Part shown: in pieces, positions 13,497 to 13,965 of the stretch
How positions within the stretch are numbered: the stretch's first letter is position 1
Layout of the letters: the number at the start of each line of letters is the position of its first letter
Source: Methylophilaceae bacterium
Lineage (GTDB): Bacteria; Pseudomonadota; Gammaproteobacteria; Burkholderiales; Methylophilaceae
Reading direction: 5' to 3'
Assembly (NCBI GenBank): GCA_006844635.1
Contig: SPJO01000034.1
Location: 1-13,965 of the forward strand
DNA: 13,965 bases
The notes under the pieces: generated by a model
Seen by the model: only the letters and a program-made list of their open reading frames with translations
What the model was told of the DNA's origin: nothing
The model's database searches: none
Position numbers and translations under genes: made by a program

Positions 13497-13965
13497 ATGA
13501 AATTCACCCTACACAAAACAGATGGTCAAGCGCGCCGCGGCACGGTTGATCTTGCTCACGGCAGTGTGCAAACGCCTGCGTTTATGCCTGTTGGTACTTA
13601 CGGCACCGTAAAAGCCATGTCACCTTTAGAAATTAGTGAAATCAATGCACATATCGTCCTTGGTAACACTTTTCACCTTTGGTTGCGTCCAGGTCTTGAT
13701 GTTATCGAAGCGCATGGCGGCTTGCACAAGTTCATGGGTTGGGATAAACCTATTCTGACTGACTCTGGCGGATTTCAAGTATTTAGCTTAGGCGAAATGC
13801 GGAAAATCAGCGAAGAAGGCGTCAAGTTTCAAAGCCCAATTAATGGTGACACCTGCTTTTTAACGCCCGAAGAATCTATGCGGATTCAAAAAATACTCAA
13901 TAGTGACATTGTGATGATTTTTGACGAGTGCACGCCATACCCAGCTACAGCCAAAGAAGCAGATG
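13497..13965 (+). CDS. tgt: tRNA-guanine transglycosylase, N-terminal part (cut by window end)
   Basis: Exchanges guanine 34 for preQ1 in GUN anticodons (Asp, Asn, His, Tyr tRNAs), the entry step of queuosine into tRNA. 156 codons are visible and the reading frame is open at the window edge; the family is about 370 aa, so the nucleophile Asp and the zinc-binding cysteines lie outside. Visible motifs: FMPVGTYGTVKAMSP (29-43), LGNTFHLWLRPG (55-66), TDSGGFQVFSLGE (88-100, with catalytic D89) and MIFDECTPYP (140-149, with D143 of the base-binding pocket). The start ATG gives MKFTLHKTDGQARRG, usual for the family. In many proteobacteria queA precedes and yajC follows tgt; here a diguanylate cyclase precedes it, 99 bp away. 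Confidence 0.97.
   Translation, partial: MKFTLHKTDGQARRGTVDLAHGSVQTPAFMPVGTYGTVKAMSPLEISEINAHIVLGNTFHLWLRPGLDVIEAHGGLHKFMGWDKPILTDSGGFQVFSLGEMRKISEEGVKFQSPINGDTCFLTPEESMRIQKILNSDIVMIFDECTPYPATAKEAD

Overview
The window looks like a conserved chromosomal stretch of a moderately AT-rich betaproteobacterium. The protein sequences and gene pairings (ffh next to a YpjD/CcsA-type membrane protein, pssA next to leuA, a tgt start) suggest Methylophilaceae/Nitrosomonadales. This is recognition by memory, without a database search. I see no insertion sequence, phage gene or CRISPR array.

Layout. 1-251: AT-rich spacer ending in a terminator. 252-2441: minus-strand two-component pair, a cytoplasmic PAS histidine kinase (TTG start) followed by a NarL/FixJ response regulator, with its own promoter. 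2447-3208: YcgR-like PilZ protein, a predicted c-di-GMP receptor, minus strand. 3356-3565: tRNA-Lys(TTT) with terminator and strong promoter, minus strand. 3629-4993: ffh, minus strand. 5071-5886: ypjD-like gene, plus strand, divergent from ffh. 5889-8606: minus-strand row of a DUF4034-like TPR-type protein, a DMT-family transporter and a HAD-IB hydrolase, meeting ypjD head-on with 2 bp between stop codons. 8641-10511: leuA with a long regulatory leader. 10535-11377: pssA. 11538-13397: diguanylate cyclase, plus strand. 13437-13965: tgt, cut by the window end.

The most notable feature lies in the 264-bp gap between pssA and leuA. It holds a sigma70-like promoter (TTGAAT-17-TACAAT) and an unlisted 35-codon ORF (10368-10475) with 12 leucine codons, eight of them in the last thirteen codons and six of those as three tandem pairs. 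Downstream are alternative RNA pairings, one of which would cover the leuA Shine-Dalgarno. This has the architecture of a leucine-responsive leader peptide (leuL-like). However, the predicted transcript start is so close to the leader ATG that the leader may be translated without a 5' UTR, and no U-tract terminator is visible, so control may act on leuA translation.

Functional themes: leucine synthesis with leucine-sensing control; phosphatidylserine synthesis; co-translational protein targeting (SRP); tRNA supply and queuosine modification; and c-di-GMP signalling, with a producer (GGDEF, active site and I-site intact) and a receptor (PilZ) about 8 kb apart.
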